Counted from the first letter of the stretch, positions 9,106 to 17,903 are shown. The stretch: 35,413 nt of DNA from Vulcanimicrobiota bacterium (GCA_027315505.1 DAHUXY010000167.1:1-35413); one strand, 5' to 3'. Numbers and translations are program-made. Notes: generated by a model from the letters alone, not told the origin.

Positions 9106-11031
9106 ATGGTCATCGAACGCATTCAGACGCCCGCCGACGTCAAGGCGCTGCCCCGGGCCGATCTCGACGAACTCGCGCGAGAGATCCGCGACATGCTGGT
9201 AGTTACGTGCTCGCGTAACGGCGGGCACTTGGCGCCCAACCTCGGGGTGGTCGAATTGACGATCGCGCTGCATCGCGTTCTCAATCTTCCGGCCGACAGG
9301 CTTCTGTGGGACGTCAGCCATCAGACGTACGTCCACAAATTGCTGACGGGCCGCCGCGACCGGTTCCACACGCTGCGCGCCGGCGGAGGCATCTCCGGCT
9401 TCGCGATGCGTAGCGAATCCGAGTACGACGCCTTCGGCGCGGGCCACGCGAGCACGAGCGTCTCGGCAGCCTTGGGCATGGCCGTCGCGCGCGATCTGGC
9501 GGGCGGCCGCGAGAGCGTGGTCGCGGTTATCGGCGACGGCGCCCTGACCGGCGGCCTCGCCTACGAAGCGCTGAATAATGCGGGGCAGCTCCCCTCGAGC
9601 TTCATCGTCGTGCTGAACGACAACGAGATGTCGATCGCACCGAACGTCGGAGCGATATCGTCGTATCTCTCGGTGCTGCGCAGCAAACCGCTGGCGAATT
9701 TTGCACGCGAGAAAGCCAAGGACGTGCTCGGGCACATGCCGTTCGGCGGCACGGCCCGCAAGGCGCTCGCGAGCGCCGAAGTCGCCGCGATGCGCTTCGT
9801 CGCCCCGGCCGAAAAGACGGCCGTCATTTTCGAAGAGCTGGGCTTTCGCTATATGGGTCCGTTCGACGGGCATAATATCGACACGCTGGTGGATGCGTTC
9901 GAAACGGCGGTGCACGTCGGCGGCCCCGTTCTCGTGCACGTGCGTACGATCAAGGGCAAAGGCTACGAGCCAGCCGAGAAAGACGCGCGCACGTTTCACG
10001 GCGTGAGCGGAGCGTTCGACGTCGAAAACGGCAAACTCGAGATCAAGCCGGATGCGCGCCCTACGTACTCCGATGCGTTCGCCTCGGCGCTCGGCGAGGT
10101 GGCCGCGAAGGACGAGCGCATTATCGCCATCACCGCAGCCATGCCCGACGGCACCAAGCTTTCGAAATTCGCTAAAGCGTTCCCCAACCGGTTCTTCGAC
10201 GTCGGGATCGCCGAGGCGCACGCCGTCTGCTTCGCAGCCGGTGCCGCGGCATCGGGAATGAAGCCGGTCTGCGCGATCTACTCCACGTTTCTCCAGCGCG
10301 CGTACGACCAAATCGTGCACGACGTCTGCGTGCAGAATCTGCCGGTCGTATTCTGCATGGATCGAGCGGGTTTGGTAGGGGACGACGGGCCGACCCACAT
10401 GGGTCTGTACGACATCGCCTATCTGCGCACGTTGCCGAATATGCTCGTCCTCGCACCGCGCAACGAGGACGAATTGCTGCCGATGCTGGAGTTCGCGCTC
10501 GATCAAAACGGCCCGGTCGCCATTCGCTATCCCCGCGGTTCGAGCAACGGGCGTCATCACAGCCCGATCGCGCCGATCGTCGCGGGGCGCTCCGAGGTTC
10601 TGCGCAGGGGGAAGGGCGTGGCCCTGGTCGCGCTCGGAAACACCGTCGACGTCGCCTTGGACGCCTACGACTTGCTGGCCAGCGGGGAATTCGGACGCTC
10701 CGACGCCCTGCCGACCGTGGTGAACGCGCGGTTCGCGAAGCCGGTCGACGGGGCGCTCCTCGATGACCTCGCCAAGGACCACGAGCTGATTATCACCCTG
10801 GAGGAGCACGCTCTCGCAGGCGGCTTCGGTTCGGCGGTCGTAGAGAGCGTCTGCGATCGTGGCCTGAGGGTGGCCGTGGAGCGCATCGGCGTCCCGGATA
10901 TTCTGGTCCAGCACGATTCCCAAGCGGCTCAACGTGCTCGGTTTGGACTGAGCGCCGAGAGTGTGGCAGAGCGTGTCGCCCGTTCCCTGGGCGGCGAGAC
11001 GATTCGTGCCACGCGCCCGTTCACATTGTAA
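9106..11031 (+). CDS. dxs: 1-deoxy-D-xylulose-5-phosphate synthase
   Basis: Thiamine-diphosphate enzyme that condenses pyruvate and glyceraldehyde 3-phosphate to DXP, the first step of the MEP isoprenoid pathway; cytosolic. 641 residues, normal length. Visible: HQTYVHKLLTGR near 70, the ThDP motif GDGALTGG starting at about 143 with NDNEMSI after it, HVRTIKGKGYEPAE, the transketolase pyrimidine domain with the active-site Glu region DVGIAEAHAV, and the C-terminal transketolase domain. ATG 9106 is chosen over an in-frame GTG at 9067 because a strong Shine-Dalgarno (AGGGAGG, 9095-9101) sits 4 nt before it and the homologous region begins there. It heads a same-strand run with secG and the oppD/oppF pair. 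Confidence 0.97.
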   Translation: MVIERIQTPADVKALPRADLDELAREIRDMLVVTCSRNGGHLAPNLGVVELTIALHRVLNLPADRLLWDVSHQTYVHKLLTGRRDRFHTLRAGGGISGFAMRSESEYDAFGAGHASTSVSAALGMAVARDLAGGRESVVAVIGDGALTGGLAYEALNNAGQLPSSFIVVLNDNEMSIAPNVGAISSYLSVLRSKPLANFAREKAKDVLGHMPFGGTARKALASAEVAAMRFVAPAEKTAVIFEELGFRYMGPFDGHNIDTLVDAFETAVHVGGPVLVHVRTIKGKGYEPAEKDARTFHGVSGAFDVENGKLEIKPDARPTYSDAFASALGEVAAKDERIIAITAAMPDGTKLSKFAKAFPNRFFDVGIAEAHAVCFAAGAAASGMKPVCAIYSTFLQRAYDQIVHDVCVQNLPVVFCMDRAGLVGDDGPTHMGLYDIAYLRTLPNMLVLAPRNEDELLPMLEFALDQNGPVAIRYPRGSSNGRHHSPIAPIVAGRSEVLRRGKGVALVALGNTVDVALDAYDLLASGEFGRSDALPTVVNARFAKPVDGALLDDLAKDHELIITLEEHALAGGFGSAVVESVCDRGLRVAVERIGVPDILVQHDSQAAQRARFGLSAESVAERVARSLGGETIRATRPFTL

Positions 11032-11049
11032 TTAGAGGAGAGAACCACG

Positions 11050-11433
11050 TTGAAGCCGTTTCAAATCGCCGCCGCGGCGACGTCCGCGCCCGCGGTGCAA
11101 ACCACGACCGTGCCGAATCCGATAGCGACCCAGCTCACGTCCTCGCCGCTCCAGACGCCGATCAGCGTGCAGCCGCAGTCGTTCTTCCAGATTCACGCAT
11201 CGTGGCTGACGCACGGCATCGCCGGTCTCTTCCTGATCAGCGCGATCGGTTTAGTGATCCTCCTGGCCGTCCAAACCACGAAACAAGAGGGGCTTTCGGG
11301 AACCATCGGCGGCCGGGTCGAATCGGCGTATCGCGGCCGCATGGGAGCGGACGAACAGCTCAAGCGCATCACGGGAATCGTCGCGGGGGCGTTTTTCTTT
11401 ACCGCATTTCTGCTCTCGCTGACCGGCATCTAG
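11050..11433 (+). CDS. secG: Preprotein translocase subunit SecG
   Basis: Small accessory subunit of the SecYEG channel in the inner membrane. 127 residues. Two membrane helices: about 52-74 (ending in GLVILLAVQTTKQEG) and about 107-126 (ITGIVAGAFFFTAFLLSL). Between them is the SecG-typical loop GLSGTIGGRVESAYRGRMG. The first 45 or so residues are an Ala/Thr/Pro/Gln-rich extension absent from most SecG proteins. TTG 11050 has a clear AGAGGAG (11034-11040) upstream, which supports the long form. It follows dxs by 18 nt and precedes oppD by 10 nt, so it is likely in the same transcript. Confidence 0.9.
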   Translation: MKPFQIAAAATSAPAVQTTTVPNPIATQLTSSPLQTPISVQPQSFFQIHASWLTHGIAGLFLISAIGLVILLAVQTTKQEGLSGTIGGRVESAYRGRMGADEQLKRITGIVAGAFFFTAFLLSLTGI

Positions 11434-11443
11434 CACGACCTCG

Positions 11444-12472
11444 ATGGCGCTGTTAGATCTTCGGAATCTTCGGACGACCTTTCGCACCGAAGACGGCCCG
11501 GTAACGGCCGTCAACGGGCTCTCGTTCTCGATCGATGCCGGCGAAACGTTGGGTATCGTCGGCGAATCCGGGTCGGGCAAATCGGTCACCTCGCTCTCGA
11601 TCATGCGGCTGCTGGCGCGTAACGCCGCCGTCACCGCCGACGGCATCTTCTTTAACGGCAGCGATTTGCTCAAAAAGAGCGAAGCCGAGATGCGTAAAAT
11701 TCGCGGCCATCAGATCGCGATGATTTTCCAGGATCCGATGACCTCGCTCAATCCGGTCGTGACGATCGGCGAGCAGATCGCAGAAGCCGTGCGGCTGCAT
11801 CTGGGCCTGAATCGGCGCGAAGCGCAAGACAAAGCCGTCGAGATGCTGGAGAAAGTGCGCATCCCCTCGCCGCGCAACCGCCTGGGCGATTATCCGCATC
11901 AATTCTCCGGCGGCATGCGGCAACGCGTCATGATCGCGATGGCACTCTCGTGCAGCCCGCAACTGCTCATTGCCGACGAGCCGACGACCGCCCTGGACGT
12001 CACGATCCAAGCGCAGATTCTCGAACTGATGAACGAGATGCAGCAAGAGACGGGCGCTGCGATCATCTTGATCACCCACGATCTCGGCGTCGTGGCGGAA
12101 GTCTGCAAGAACGTTCTGGTGATGTACGGCGGAAATATGGTCGAATACGGGAGCGCCCAACAGATTTTCAGCGATCCGAAAATGCCCTACACGCAAGGAT
12201 TGCTCGCCTCGTTACCCCGTCTGGATGACTCCCGGCATCGCCGTTTGGAACCGATCCAAGGGCAACCGCCCAACCTTCTGCGGCTGCCGCCGGGCTGCGC
12301 GTTCGCCCCGCGGTGCACGCATCGCATGCCGATCTGCGCTGAGCCCGTGCCGCTCTACGATTTCGGGGCCGGACACGTCACGCGTTGCTGGCTCTACGAC
12401 GACCGTTCCAAGGAGCAGCGGGCCGTCGAGGTCGCGCCCGCGCCGATCGCGCAGGATGGGACCACGGCATGA
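11444..12472 (+). CDS. oppD: Oligopeptide/dipeptide ABC transporter ATPase, OppD/DppD type
   Basis: Cytoplasmic ATPase that powers peptide (or nickel) uptake by Opp/Dpp-type ABC importers. 342 residues. Walker A GESGSGKS near 41-48, Q-loop [11 protein letters not shown], signature SGGMRQR, Walker [14 protein letters not shown]-loop ITHDLG, and the C-terminal oligo_HPY extension with the Cys-containing stretch [10 protein letters not shown]. All catalytic motifs are intact. Its stop overlaps the start of the partner ATPase (ATGA). No permease or substrate-binding protein is encoded nearby, so the transporter it serves lies elsewhere. Dpp, Opp or Nik specificity cannot be decided from the ATPase. 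Confidence 0.9.
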   Translation: MALLDLRNLRTTFRTEDGPVTAVNGLSFSIDAGETLGIVGESGSGKSVTSLSIMRLLARNAAVTADGIFFNGSDLLKKSEAEMRKIRGHQIAMIFQDPMTSLNPVVTIGEQIAEAVRLHLGLNRREAQDKAVEMLEKVRIPSPRNRLGDYPHQFSGGMRQRVMIAMALSCSPQLLIADEPTTALDVTIQAQILELMNEMQQETGAAIILITHDLGVVAEVCKNVLVMYGGNMVEYGSAQQIFSDPKMPYTQGLLASLPRLDDSRHRRLEPIQGQPPNLLRLPPGCAFAPRCTHRMPICAEPVPLYDFGAGHVTRCWLYDDRSKEQRAVEVAPAPIAQDGTTA

Positions 12473-13521
12473 ACGCGCACATCGACGTGCAGGCGCCGCT
12501 GGTCGAGGTCAAGGGCCTCTACAAATACTTTCCCATCCACGCGGGGCTGTTTTCGCGGCACATCGGGGATGTCAAGGCCGTCGACGGCGTGGATTTCTCG
12601 ATCGCGGCCGGCGAAACGCTGGGTTTGGTCGGCGAATCGGGCTCGGGCAAAACGACGATCGGACGGCTGGTGCTGCGGCTACTCGAGCAGACGCGGGGCG
12701 AGATTTTTTTCAACGGTGCCGACATCACGAACCTCGGCCGCACCGAGATGCGCCGTCTGCGCCGCGAAATGCAGATCATTTTCCAGGATCCTTTCGCGAG
12801 CCTGAACCCGCGCATGACGGTCGGCGACATCGTCTCCGAACCGCTGCGGATTCACCATATCGCGCACGGGGCCGCCGCGACCGATCGTCTCAACGAATTG
12901 CTCCGCCTGGTCGGCCTGCAGCCGTATCACGCCAATCGCTACCCGCACGAATTCTCGGGCGGCCAGCGGCAGCGCATCGGGATCGCGCGAGCGCTGGCGG
13001 TGAATCCGAAGTTCATCGTCTGCGACGAACCGGTTTCCGCGTTGGACGTCTCGATTCAGGCGCAGGTCATCAATTTGCTGGAAGATCTCCAGTCGCAATT
13101 GGGCTTGACGTATCTGTTCATCGCGCACGATCTCTCGGTCGTCCGGCACATTTCCACGCGGATCGCGGTGATGTACGTCGGCAAGATCGTCGAGCTCGCC
13201 GGGCGAGACACGCTATACGAGCGCCCGCTCCATCCCTACACCCAAGCCTTGCTCTCGGCAATCCCGATCCCCGATCCCAATGCGGACGGCCGGCGCAAAC
13301 GCATCGTGCTGACCGGCGATATCCCCTCGCCGGTGAACCCGCCGTCGGGCTGCCGTTTCCATACGCGCTGCCCCGTTGCATTCGAACGCTGCAGCGTGGA
13401 AGAGCCCGCATTCATCGAATACGAGGCGGGGCATTCGACCGCGTGTCATTGGGTCCAAGAACACAACGGCCAAGCGCCGAACCTCGCCAACGGCCCCGTC
13501 GTCATATCTGCCGCGCCTTAG
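12469..13521 (+). CDS. oppF: Oligopeptide/dipeptide ABC transporter ATPase, OppF/DppF type
   Basis: Second ATPase of the heterodimer with the upstream OppD-like protein. 350 residues from ATG 12469, which overlaps the oppD stop by 4 bp; an upstream in-frame extension lies inside oppD and is rejected. Walker A GESGSGKT, signature SGGQRQR, Walker [14 protein letters not shown]-loop IAHDLSVV, and a C-terminal oligo_HPY region with [17 protein letters not shown]. Like OppF homologues it starts with a linker containing [14 protein letters not shown], the usual OppF/DppF signature. Transcription should end at the terminator about 20 bp downstream. Confidence 0.91.
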   Translation: MNAHIDVQAPLVEVKGLYKYFPIHAGLFSRHIGDVKAVDGVDFSIAAGETLGLVGESGSGKTTIGRLVLRLLEQTRGEIFFNGADITNLGRTEMRRLRREMQIIFQDPFASLNPRMTVGDIVSEPLRIHHIAHGAAATDRLNELLRLVGLQPYHANRYPHEFSGGQRQRIGIARALAVNPKFIVCDEPVSALDVSIQAQVINLLEDLQSQLGLTYLFIAHDLSVVRHISTRIAVMYVGKIVELAGRDTLYERPLHPYTQALLSAIPIPDPNADGRRKRIVLTGDIPSPVNPPSGCRFHTRCPVAFERCSVEEPAFIEYEAGHSTACHWVQEHNGQAPNLANGPVVISAAP

Positions 13522-13540
13522 AAACGCGCGGAAACCAACA

Positions 13541-13585
13541 AAAAAGAGAGAGGCGATCGCACGCGGCGATCGCCTCTCTCTTTAC
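13541..13585. terminator. Strong bidirectional intrinsic terminator
   Basis: A perfect 18-bp inverted repeat (left arm 13543-13560, right arm 13566-13583) with a 5-nt loop (ACGCG) forms a stem containing GGCGATCGC. It is bounded by an A-run on the left (about 13540-13545) and TTT on the right. It lies between the stops of oppF (+, 13521) and the histone-like gene (-, 13602), so it can end transcripts from both sides. Confidence 0.93.
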
Positions 13586-13601
13586 GTTGCCGTATGAGGC
13601 A

Positions 13602-14081
13602 CTAGGCCTTTTTGCGGCGTACGGCCTTGCGAACGGCCTTCTTGCGCGCGGGTGCGGCGGCTTTCTTGCGTCCGCCGGCAGCCTTTTTACGTCCGCCGGT
13701 GGCTTTCTTGCGCCCGGCAGTAGCCTTCTTACGTCCGCCGGCAGCCTTCTTGCGTCCAGCGGTTTTCTTGCGTCCGGCCGTAGCCTTCTTGCGTCCGCCG
13801 GCAGCTTTTTTGCGTCCGACGGTCTTTTTACGCGTGGTCTTTTTGCGTCCGGCAGTCGCTTTTTTACGCGTTGCCTTCTTGCGTGTACCGACGGCTTTTT
13901 TGCGTCCGGCAGTGGCTTTCTTACGTCCGCCGGCAGCCTTCTTGCGCGTTCCGGTGGCCTTTTTACGGCCGCCCGCGGCGACCTTTTTCCGTGCGCCGGC
14001 AGCCTTTTTACGGGTTGCTTTGCGACGCGGTTTTTTCTCTTCGGCCATCGTGCCGCCATTCATCATGGTTTCGGAGTCCAT
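13602..14081 (-). CDS. Histone H1-like Lys/Arg-repeat nucleoid protein
   Basis: 159 residues, almost wholly built from repeats of the type G-R-K-K-A-[AT]-[AG]-G; about 20 RKK units are visible from residue 22 to the end. After a short acidic start (MDSETMMNGGTMAEEKK) the protein is extremely basic, like the C-terminal tail of eukaryotic H1 and bacterial Hc1/Hc2- or AlgP-type proteins that bind and compact DNA without a fixed fold. No HU core domain is present. ATG 14081 is supported by a Shine-Dalgarno AGGAGG (14087-14092) 5 nt away. It is divergent from topA and convergent with oppF. Role in chromatin compaction is inferred from composition; RNA binding is an alternative. Confidence 0.85.
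   Translation of the reverse strand: MDSETMMNGGTMAEEKKPRRKATRKKAAGARKKVAAGGRKKATGTRKKAAGGRKKATAGRKKAVGTRKKATRKKATAGRKKTTRKKTVGRKKAAGGRKKATAGRKKTAGRKKAAGGRKKATAGRKKATGGRKKAAGGRKKAAAPARKKAVRKAVRRKKA
13612..14037 (-). repeat. Tandem short DNA repeats inside the histone-like gene
   Basis: Degenerate 15-24 bp units, read on the plus strand as variants of CTTCTTGCGTCCGCCGGCAG, are repeated about 20 times. They code for the GRKKA units. Such an array can expand or contract by slippage, so the copy number may vary between strains. Confidence 0.8.
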
Positions 14082-14091
14082 TCATTCCTCC

Positions 14092-14109
14092 TCGTCCCCC
14101 GGGGGACGA
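14092..14109. promoter_or_regulatory. 18-bp perfect palindrome in the histone-like gene leader
   Basis: TCGTCCCCCGGGGGACGA is perfectly self-complementary. It lies directly upstream of, and touches, the AGGAGG ribosome-binding site of the minus-strand histone-like gene. It could be a protein operator or a hairpin that hides the ribosome-binding site. The function is inferred. Confidence 0.5.
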
Positions 14110-14150
14110 ACAGCGTTATTTGGACAGCGCATATATTGCGCATTGAGCGC

Positions 14151-14179
14151 ATCATAAAGGATTTTGCAAAATGTTGCAA
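14151..14179 (-). promoter_or_regulatory. Sigma-70-like promoter of the histone-like gene
   Basis: On the minus strand, a -35 box TTGCAA (14174-14179) and a -10 box TATGAT (14151-14156) are separated by 17 bp. Transcription would start near 14144, giving a leader of about 60 nt with the palindrome and the ribosome-binding site. A second GCGCA...TGCGC dyad (14127-14141) lies just after the expected start. Confidence 0.6.
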
Positions 14180-14262
14180 ATGCGCGCGCTACGCGCGGTG
14201 CGCCCACGCGCGCGAGGCTTGCATGCCGGAGGCGCTATTTCCGGGGAATCGCCGCCGGCGCA

Positions 14263-14299
14263 TTGCCCCGGTCTTGACCCCGGGGGTATACTAAGCCCC
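14263..14299 (+). promoter_or_regulatory. Promoter of topA, predicted leaderless
   Basis: A TATACT -10 box (14287-14292) ends 7 nt before the GTG start at 14300. TTGCCC (14263-14268) lies 18 bp upstream as a weak -35. No Shine-Dalgarno fits between box and start, so the mRNA probably begins at or next to the GTG. Confidence 0.55.
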
Positions 14300-16453
14300 G
14301 TGAAAAAGCCCGTGATTATCGTCGAATCGCCTACCAAGGCGCGCACGATTAAAAAGTTTCTTCCGGCGCGTTACGTCGTCAAGGCCTCCGTGGGGCACGT
14401 ACGCGACTTACCGAAGAGTACGCTCGGCGTCGACGTCGATCATGACTTTACCCCGAAATACCTCACGATCAAGGGTAAAGGCGACATCATCAAAGAGCTC
14501 AAGGCGGCCGTGAAGGGCGCGAGCGAAGTCTATCTCGCTACCGACCCCGATCGCGAGGGCGAGGCGATCGCCTGGCATTTGGCCGAATTGCTCAAGCTCG
14601 AAAATCCTCAACGCATCGAGCTCCACGAAATCACCAAAGAGGCCGTGCTGGCCGCGCTCAAGGACCCCCACCGGATCGATCAGGACCGCGTCAACGCGCA
14701 GCAAGCGCGCCGAATTTTGGACCGCCTGGTCGGCTATAAAATCTCGCCGCTGCTCTGGGCCAAGGTGCGCGGCGGCCTCTCCGCCGGGCGCGTGCAGTCC
14801 GTGGCGGTGCGCGTCATCGTCGACCGCGAGCGCGAGATCGCCGCGTTCGTGGCGCGCGAGTATTGGTCGCTGACGGCGCAGCTTGCGACCGAGCGCGAGC
14901 CGCAGATCGTTTTTCCCGCCGAGCTGGTCGCTCGCGACGGCCAGAAATACGAGATCGGTAATAAAGAAGAAGCGGATATCGCGCTGGCCGCGCTCGAAGG
15001 CGCGGCCTTCGTCGTGGATACGATCAAACGACGCGAGGTGCGCCGCAACGCTCCGGCTCCGTTTACCACCTCGACCCTGCAGCAAGAAGCCTCGCGGAAA
15101 CTCCGCGTGCGCGTTCGCCGGGCGATGCAGATCGCGCAAGGCCTCTACGAAGGCGTGGATCTGGGAGGTTCCGAGGGGACCGTCGGCCTGATCACCTACA
15201 TGCGTACCGACTCGACGCGCATCAGCGACCAGGCGCGCGACGCGGCTCGCGAGTTCATCACCGAGACCTACGGCGAGGCGTTTCACGGCGGGCGGCAGCA
15301 TAAGATCCGCGAAGGCGCGCAGGACGCTCACGAAGCGATCCGCCCGACGTCCGTCGCGCGGACCCCGGATAAGGTCGCGCACGTGCTCAAACGGGACGAA
15401 CTGCGGCTCTACACCCTCATCTGGGAACGCTTCGTTGCATCGCAGATGGCCGCGGCGGTTCTGGACCAGACGACGGTGGAGATCGCCGCCGCGAACTACA
15501 CGTTCCGAGCCACCGGCAGCATCATGAAATTCCCGGGATTCACGAAGTTGTATGAAGAGGGCAAGGACGACCCCACCGCGGCGGAGACGGTGTCCAAGGG
15601 TAAAGAGCGAATCCGGCTTCCCGAACTGCAAGAGCGCGACGCCCTCGATCGCCGCGGGCTCGAACCCAAACAGCACTTTACCGAACCGCCGCCGCGCTAT
15701 ACCGAAGCCACGCTCGTCAAAGCGTTGGAAGAGAACGGTATCGGCCGTCCCTCCACCTACTCGACCATCGTCGATACCATCCAAGCGCGCGGTTACGTGA
15801 CGCAGGAGGAGCGGCGTTTTCATCCCACCGACATCGGCATCGCGGTCAACGATCTCTTGGCCGAGCATTTCAAAGACGTCGTCGACCTGAAGTTCACCGC
15901 CGGCATGGAGGGCGACCTCGATCGCGTTGCGGACGGCAACGAAGACTGGGTTGAGGTGTTGCGCAAGTTCTACGGACCGTTCGCGGCCGAACTCGAAGAG
16001 GCCGAGAAAAAACTTCCAAAGGTGGAGATCAGAGACGAGCCCACCGATGAAATCTGCCCGAACTGCGGACGCCCGATGGTCATCAAGACCGGCCGTTTCG
16101 GCAAATTCATTTCTTGCACCGGGTATCCGGAATGTAAGACCACCAAGCCGATCGTCAAAGACACCGGCGTGAAATGCCCGAAGGACGGCGGCGCGATCGT
16201 CGAGCGGCGCTCCAAGAAAGGCCGCACGTTCTTTGGGTGCGCGAACTACCCGCTCTGCGATTTCGTTTCGTGGGATCGCGTGATCCCGGAGCCGTGCCCG
16301 GTCTGCGGCGCCTACGTGGTCGCGAAGAATCGGCGCGGCGGGACGCAACTGCTGCAGTGCTCGGCGGATAAGGAACACGATCTCTCCGTACTGCAGGCCG
16401 CGCTCGGCGGCGCGGACGATGCGGCCGAAGAGCCCGAACCCGTCGGTGCCTAG
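14300..16453 (+). CDS. topA: DNA topoisomerase I (type IA)
   Basis: Relaxes negative supercoils by cutting one strand through a 5'-phosphotyrosine link. 717 residues from GTG 14300. The upstream in-frame extension to 14171 crosses non-conserved promoter DNA, whereas KKPVIIVESPTKARTIKKFL is the standard N-terminus. Toprim domain with the acidic motif ATDPDREGEAIAWHL near 80-95; active-site Tyr300 in LITYMRTDSTR. C-terminal zinc ribbons: the first has four Cys (CPNCG ... CTGYPEC), the second has lost one Cys (CPKDGG ... CANYPLC) and the third is degenerate (CPVCG ... CSADKEH). It is followed at once by trmFO, the order found in Firmicutes. Confidence 0.97.
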   Translation: MKKPVIIVESPTKARTIKKFLPARYVVKASVGHVRDLPKSTLGVDVDHDFTPKYLTIKGKGDIIKELKAAVKGASEVYLATDPDREGEAIAWHLAELLKLENPQRIELHEITKEAVLAALKDPHRIDQDRVNAQQARRILDRLVGYKISPLLWAKVRGGLSAGRVQSVAVRVIVDREREIAAFVAREYWSLTAQLATEREPQIVFPAELVARDGQKYEIGNKEEADIALAALEGAAFVVDTIKRREVRRNAPAPFTTSTLQQEASRKLRVRVRRAMQIAQGLYEGVDLGGSEGTVGLITYMRTDSTRISDQARDAAREFITETYGEAFHGGRQHKIREGAQDAHEAIRPTSVARTPDKVAHVLKRDELRLYTLIWERFVASQMAAAVLDQTTVEIAAANYTFRATGSIMKFPGFTKLYEEGKDDPTAAETVSKGKERIRLPELQERDALDRRGLEPKQHFTEPPPRYTEATLVKALEENGIGRPSTYSTIVDTIQARGYVTQEERRFHPTDIGIAVNDLLAEHFKDVVDLKFTAGMEGDLDRVADGNEDWVEVLRKFYGPFAAELEEAEKKLPKVEIRDEPTDEICPNCGRPMVIKTGRFGKFISCTGYPECKTTKPIVKDTGVKCPKDGGAIVERRSKKGRTFFGCANYPLCDFVSWDRVIPEPCPVCGAYVVAKNRRGGTQLLQCSADKEHDLSVLQAALGGADDAAEEPEPVGA

Positions 16454-17836
16454 ATGACGCGCCTGACCGTGATCGGCGGAGGCTTAGCGGGCTGCGAAGC
16501 CGCGTGGCAAGCCGCGCAGCGCGGCATCGACGTCGATCTCTACGAAATGCGGCCGCATCGCAGCGGCCCGGCGCACAAGACGGACCGGCTCGCCGAGCTG
16601 GTCTGCAGTAATTCTCTGCGCGGCGCGGCGCTCGAAAACGCGGTGGGTCTGCTCAAAGAAGAGTTGGCCCGCTTGGATTCGATCGTGATCGGTTGCGCGC
16701 GCGAGGCCGCCGTGCCGGCCGGCGGTGCGCTTGCGGTCGATCGCGAGCGTTTTGCCGCCGCGGTTGAATCGCGCATCGCCGCGCATCCGCACATCGTGCT
16801 GCGCCGGGAGGAGATCGCGGAGATCCCGCTCGATCGCCCGACGATCGTGGCCTGCGGCCCGTTGCCGGGGCACGCGCTGCTGGAGAGCATCGACGGCCTG
16901 CTCGCGCGCGCCGCTGCCGAGCGCGGCCTCGCGCCCGCGGAGCGGCGCTTGCATTACTTCGATGCGGCTTCGCCCATCGTGTCGGCGGATTCGATCGACG
17001 AAAGCGTCATGTATCGTAAATCGCGCTACGAAAAAGGCGACGGCGACGACTACGTCAACATCCCCCTCGATCGCGAACAGTACGCGCGCTTGTTGCACGA
17101 TTTACGCACGCTGGAGCGCCATCAACCCAAGGATTTCGAAAGCGCCGGCGCCGGCGATACGCGCTATTTCGAGGGCTGCTTGCCGATCGAAGAAATGGCC
17201 GACCGGGGCGACGACGTCCTTCGCTTCGGCCCGCTCAAGCCGGTGGGCCTGCGCCATCCGGTTACCGGCGTCACGCCCCACGCGGTGGTTCAACTCCGCA
17301 AAGAAAACGCGCAGGGGACCGCATTCAACCTGGTCGGGTTCCAGACGCGCTTGAGCTGGCCGGCCCAGCGCGAAGCCTTTGGCAGATTGCCGGGGCTTGC
17401 GGACGCCGAGTGGCTGCGTCTGGGGGTGATGCATCGCAACACGTTCATCGACGCCCCGCGGATGCTCGATGCGCACTTGCGGCTGCGCGGAACCGCCGCG
17501 CTCTACTTCGCCGGGCAGATCACCGGAGCCGAAGGCTACGTCGAAGCCGCCGCGTGCGGCGCGATGACCGGGATCCACGCCGCGCGCGAAATCGCAGGCC
17601 TGCCCGCGATCGAAGTACCGGGCGGGACGGCGCTGGGAGCGGTCGTCGCCCATCTGCAAAATACGCACACCGCCGATTTCCAACCGGCCAACGTCACCTG
17701 GGCCCCCTTCCCGCCGCTCGACCGGGAGATTCGCGATAAGCGCGTTCGGCGCGGCGCGATGGCCGAACGAGCGCTCCGCCTGCTCGATGAGTTCGTGCGT
17801 CATGCCGGCGTAAACAGCGGCGCGATAGCAATATAG
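16454..17836 (+). CDS. trmFO: Methylenetetrahydrofolate-tRNA-(uracil-5-)-methyltransferase TrmFO
   Basis: FAD- and folate-dependent enzyme that makes 5-methyluridine at tRNA position 54. 460 residues, a little longer than usual. N-terminal FAD-binding GGGLAGCEAAWQAAQRG (8-24) with LYEMRP after it; Cys51 in VCSNSLRG and Cys242 in YFEGCLPIEEMADRG match the two catalytically important cysteines of the family. A GQITGAEGYVEAAACG stretch near 354-370 completes the flavin site. The ATG abuts the topA stop (TAGATG), so translation is coupled. In Firmicutes xerC usually follows; here an 82-bp gap leads straight to hslV. Confidence 0.96.
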   Translation: MTRLTVIGGGLAGCEAAWQAAQRGIDVDLYEMRPHRSGPAHKTDRLAELVCSNSLRGAALENAVGLLKEELARLDSIVIGCAREAAVPAGGALAVDRERFAAAVESRIAAHPHIVLRREEIAEIPLDRPTIVACGPLPGHALLESIDGLLARAAAERGLAPAERRLHYFDAASPIVSADSIDESVMYRKSRYEKGDGDDYVNIPLDREQYARLLHDLRTLERHQPKDFESAGAGDTRYFEGCLPIEEMADRGDDVLRFGPLKPVGLRHPVTGVTPHAVVQLRKENAQGTAFNLVGFQTRLSWPAQREAFGRLPGLADAEWLRLGVMHRNTFIDAPRMLDAHLRLRGTAALYFAGQITGAEGYVEAAACGAMTGIHAAREIAGLPAIEVPGGTALGAVVAHLQNTHTADFQPANVTWAPFPPLDREIRDKRVRRGAMAERALRLLDEFVRHAGVNSGAIAI

Positions 17837-17903
17837 CGTCCCAAAGCAGAACGCGTTGCTCACCGCTCGCTTGCTCTCTGAAACCTCAAGCACGCATGGT
17901 GGG

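Noticed and set aside
9055-10932. Long antisense open frame (625 codons) opposite dxs
   Set aside because: Same reason: dxs motifs are complete on the plus strand and the antisense product has no recognisable domain.
13612-14037. Repeat array considered as CRISPR or other non-coding repeat
   Set aside because: Units are contiguous, in phase with the reading frame and code for GRKKA; there are no unique spacers.
14274-14292. TTGACC just upstream of TATACT as -35 and -10 of topA
   Set aside because: The spacer is only 7 bp, too short for a sigma-70 promoter; TTGCCC at 14263 with 18 bp fits better.
12225-14294. 689-codon plus-strand frame running through oppF, the terminator and the antisense of the histone-like gene
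   Set aside because: It crosses a perfect intrinsic terminator and is out of frame with oppF. Its FLRPPAAFLRP repeats are the reverse reading of the RKK repeats.
14171-14299. Upstream extension of topA
   Set aside because: It would cover the promoter box and adds residues absent from topoisomerase I; GTG 14300 matches the conserved start.
14408-16378. Long antisense open frame (656 codons) opposite topA
   Set aside because: Product is rich in Arg, His and Gly with no domain; topA on the other strand is certain. Long antisense frames are expected in GC-rich genes with strong codon bias.
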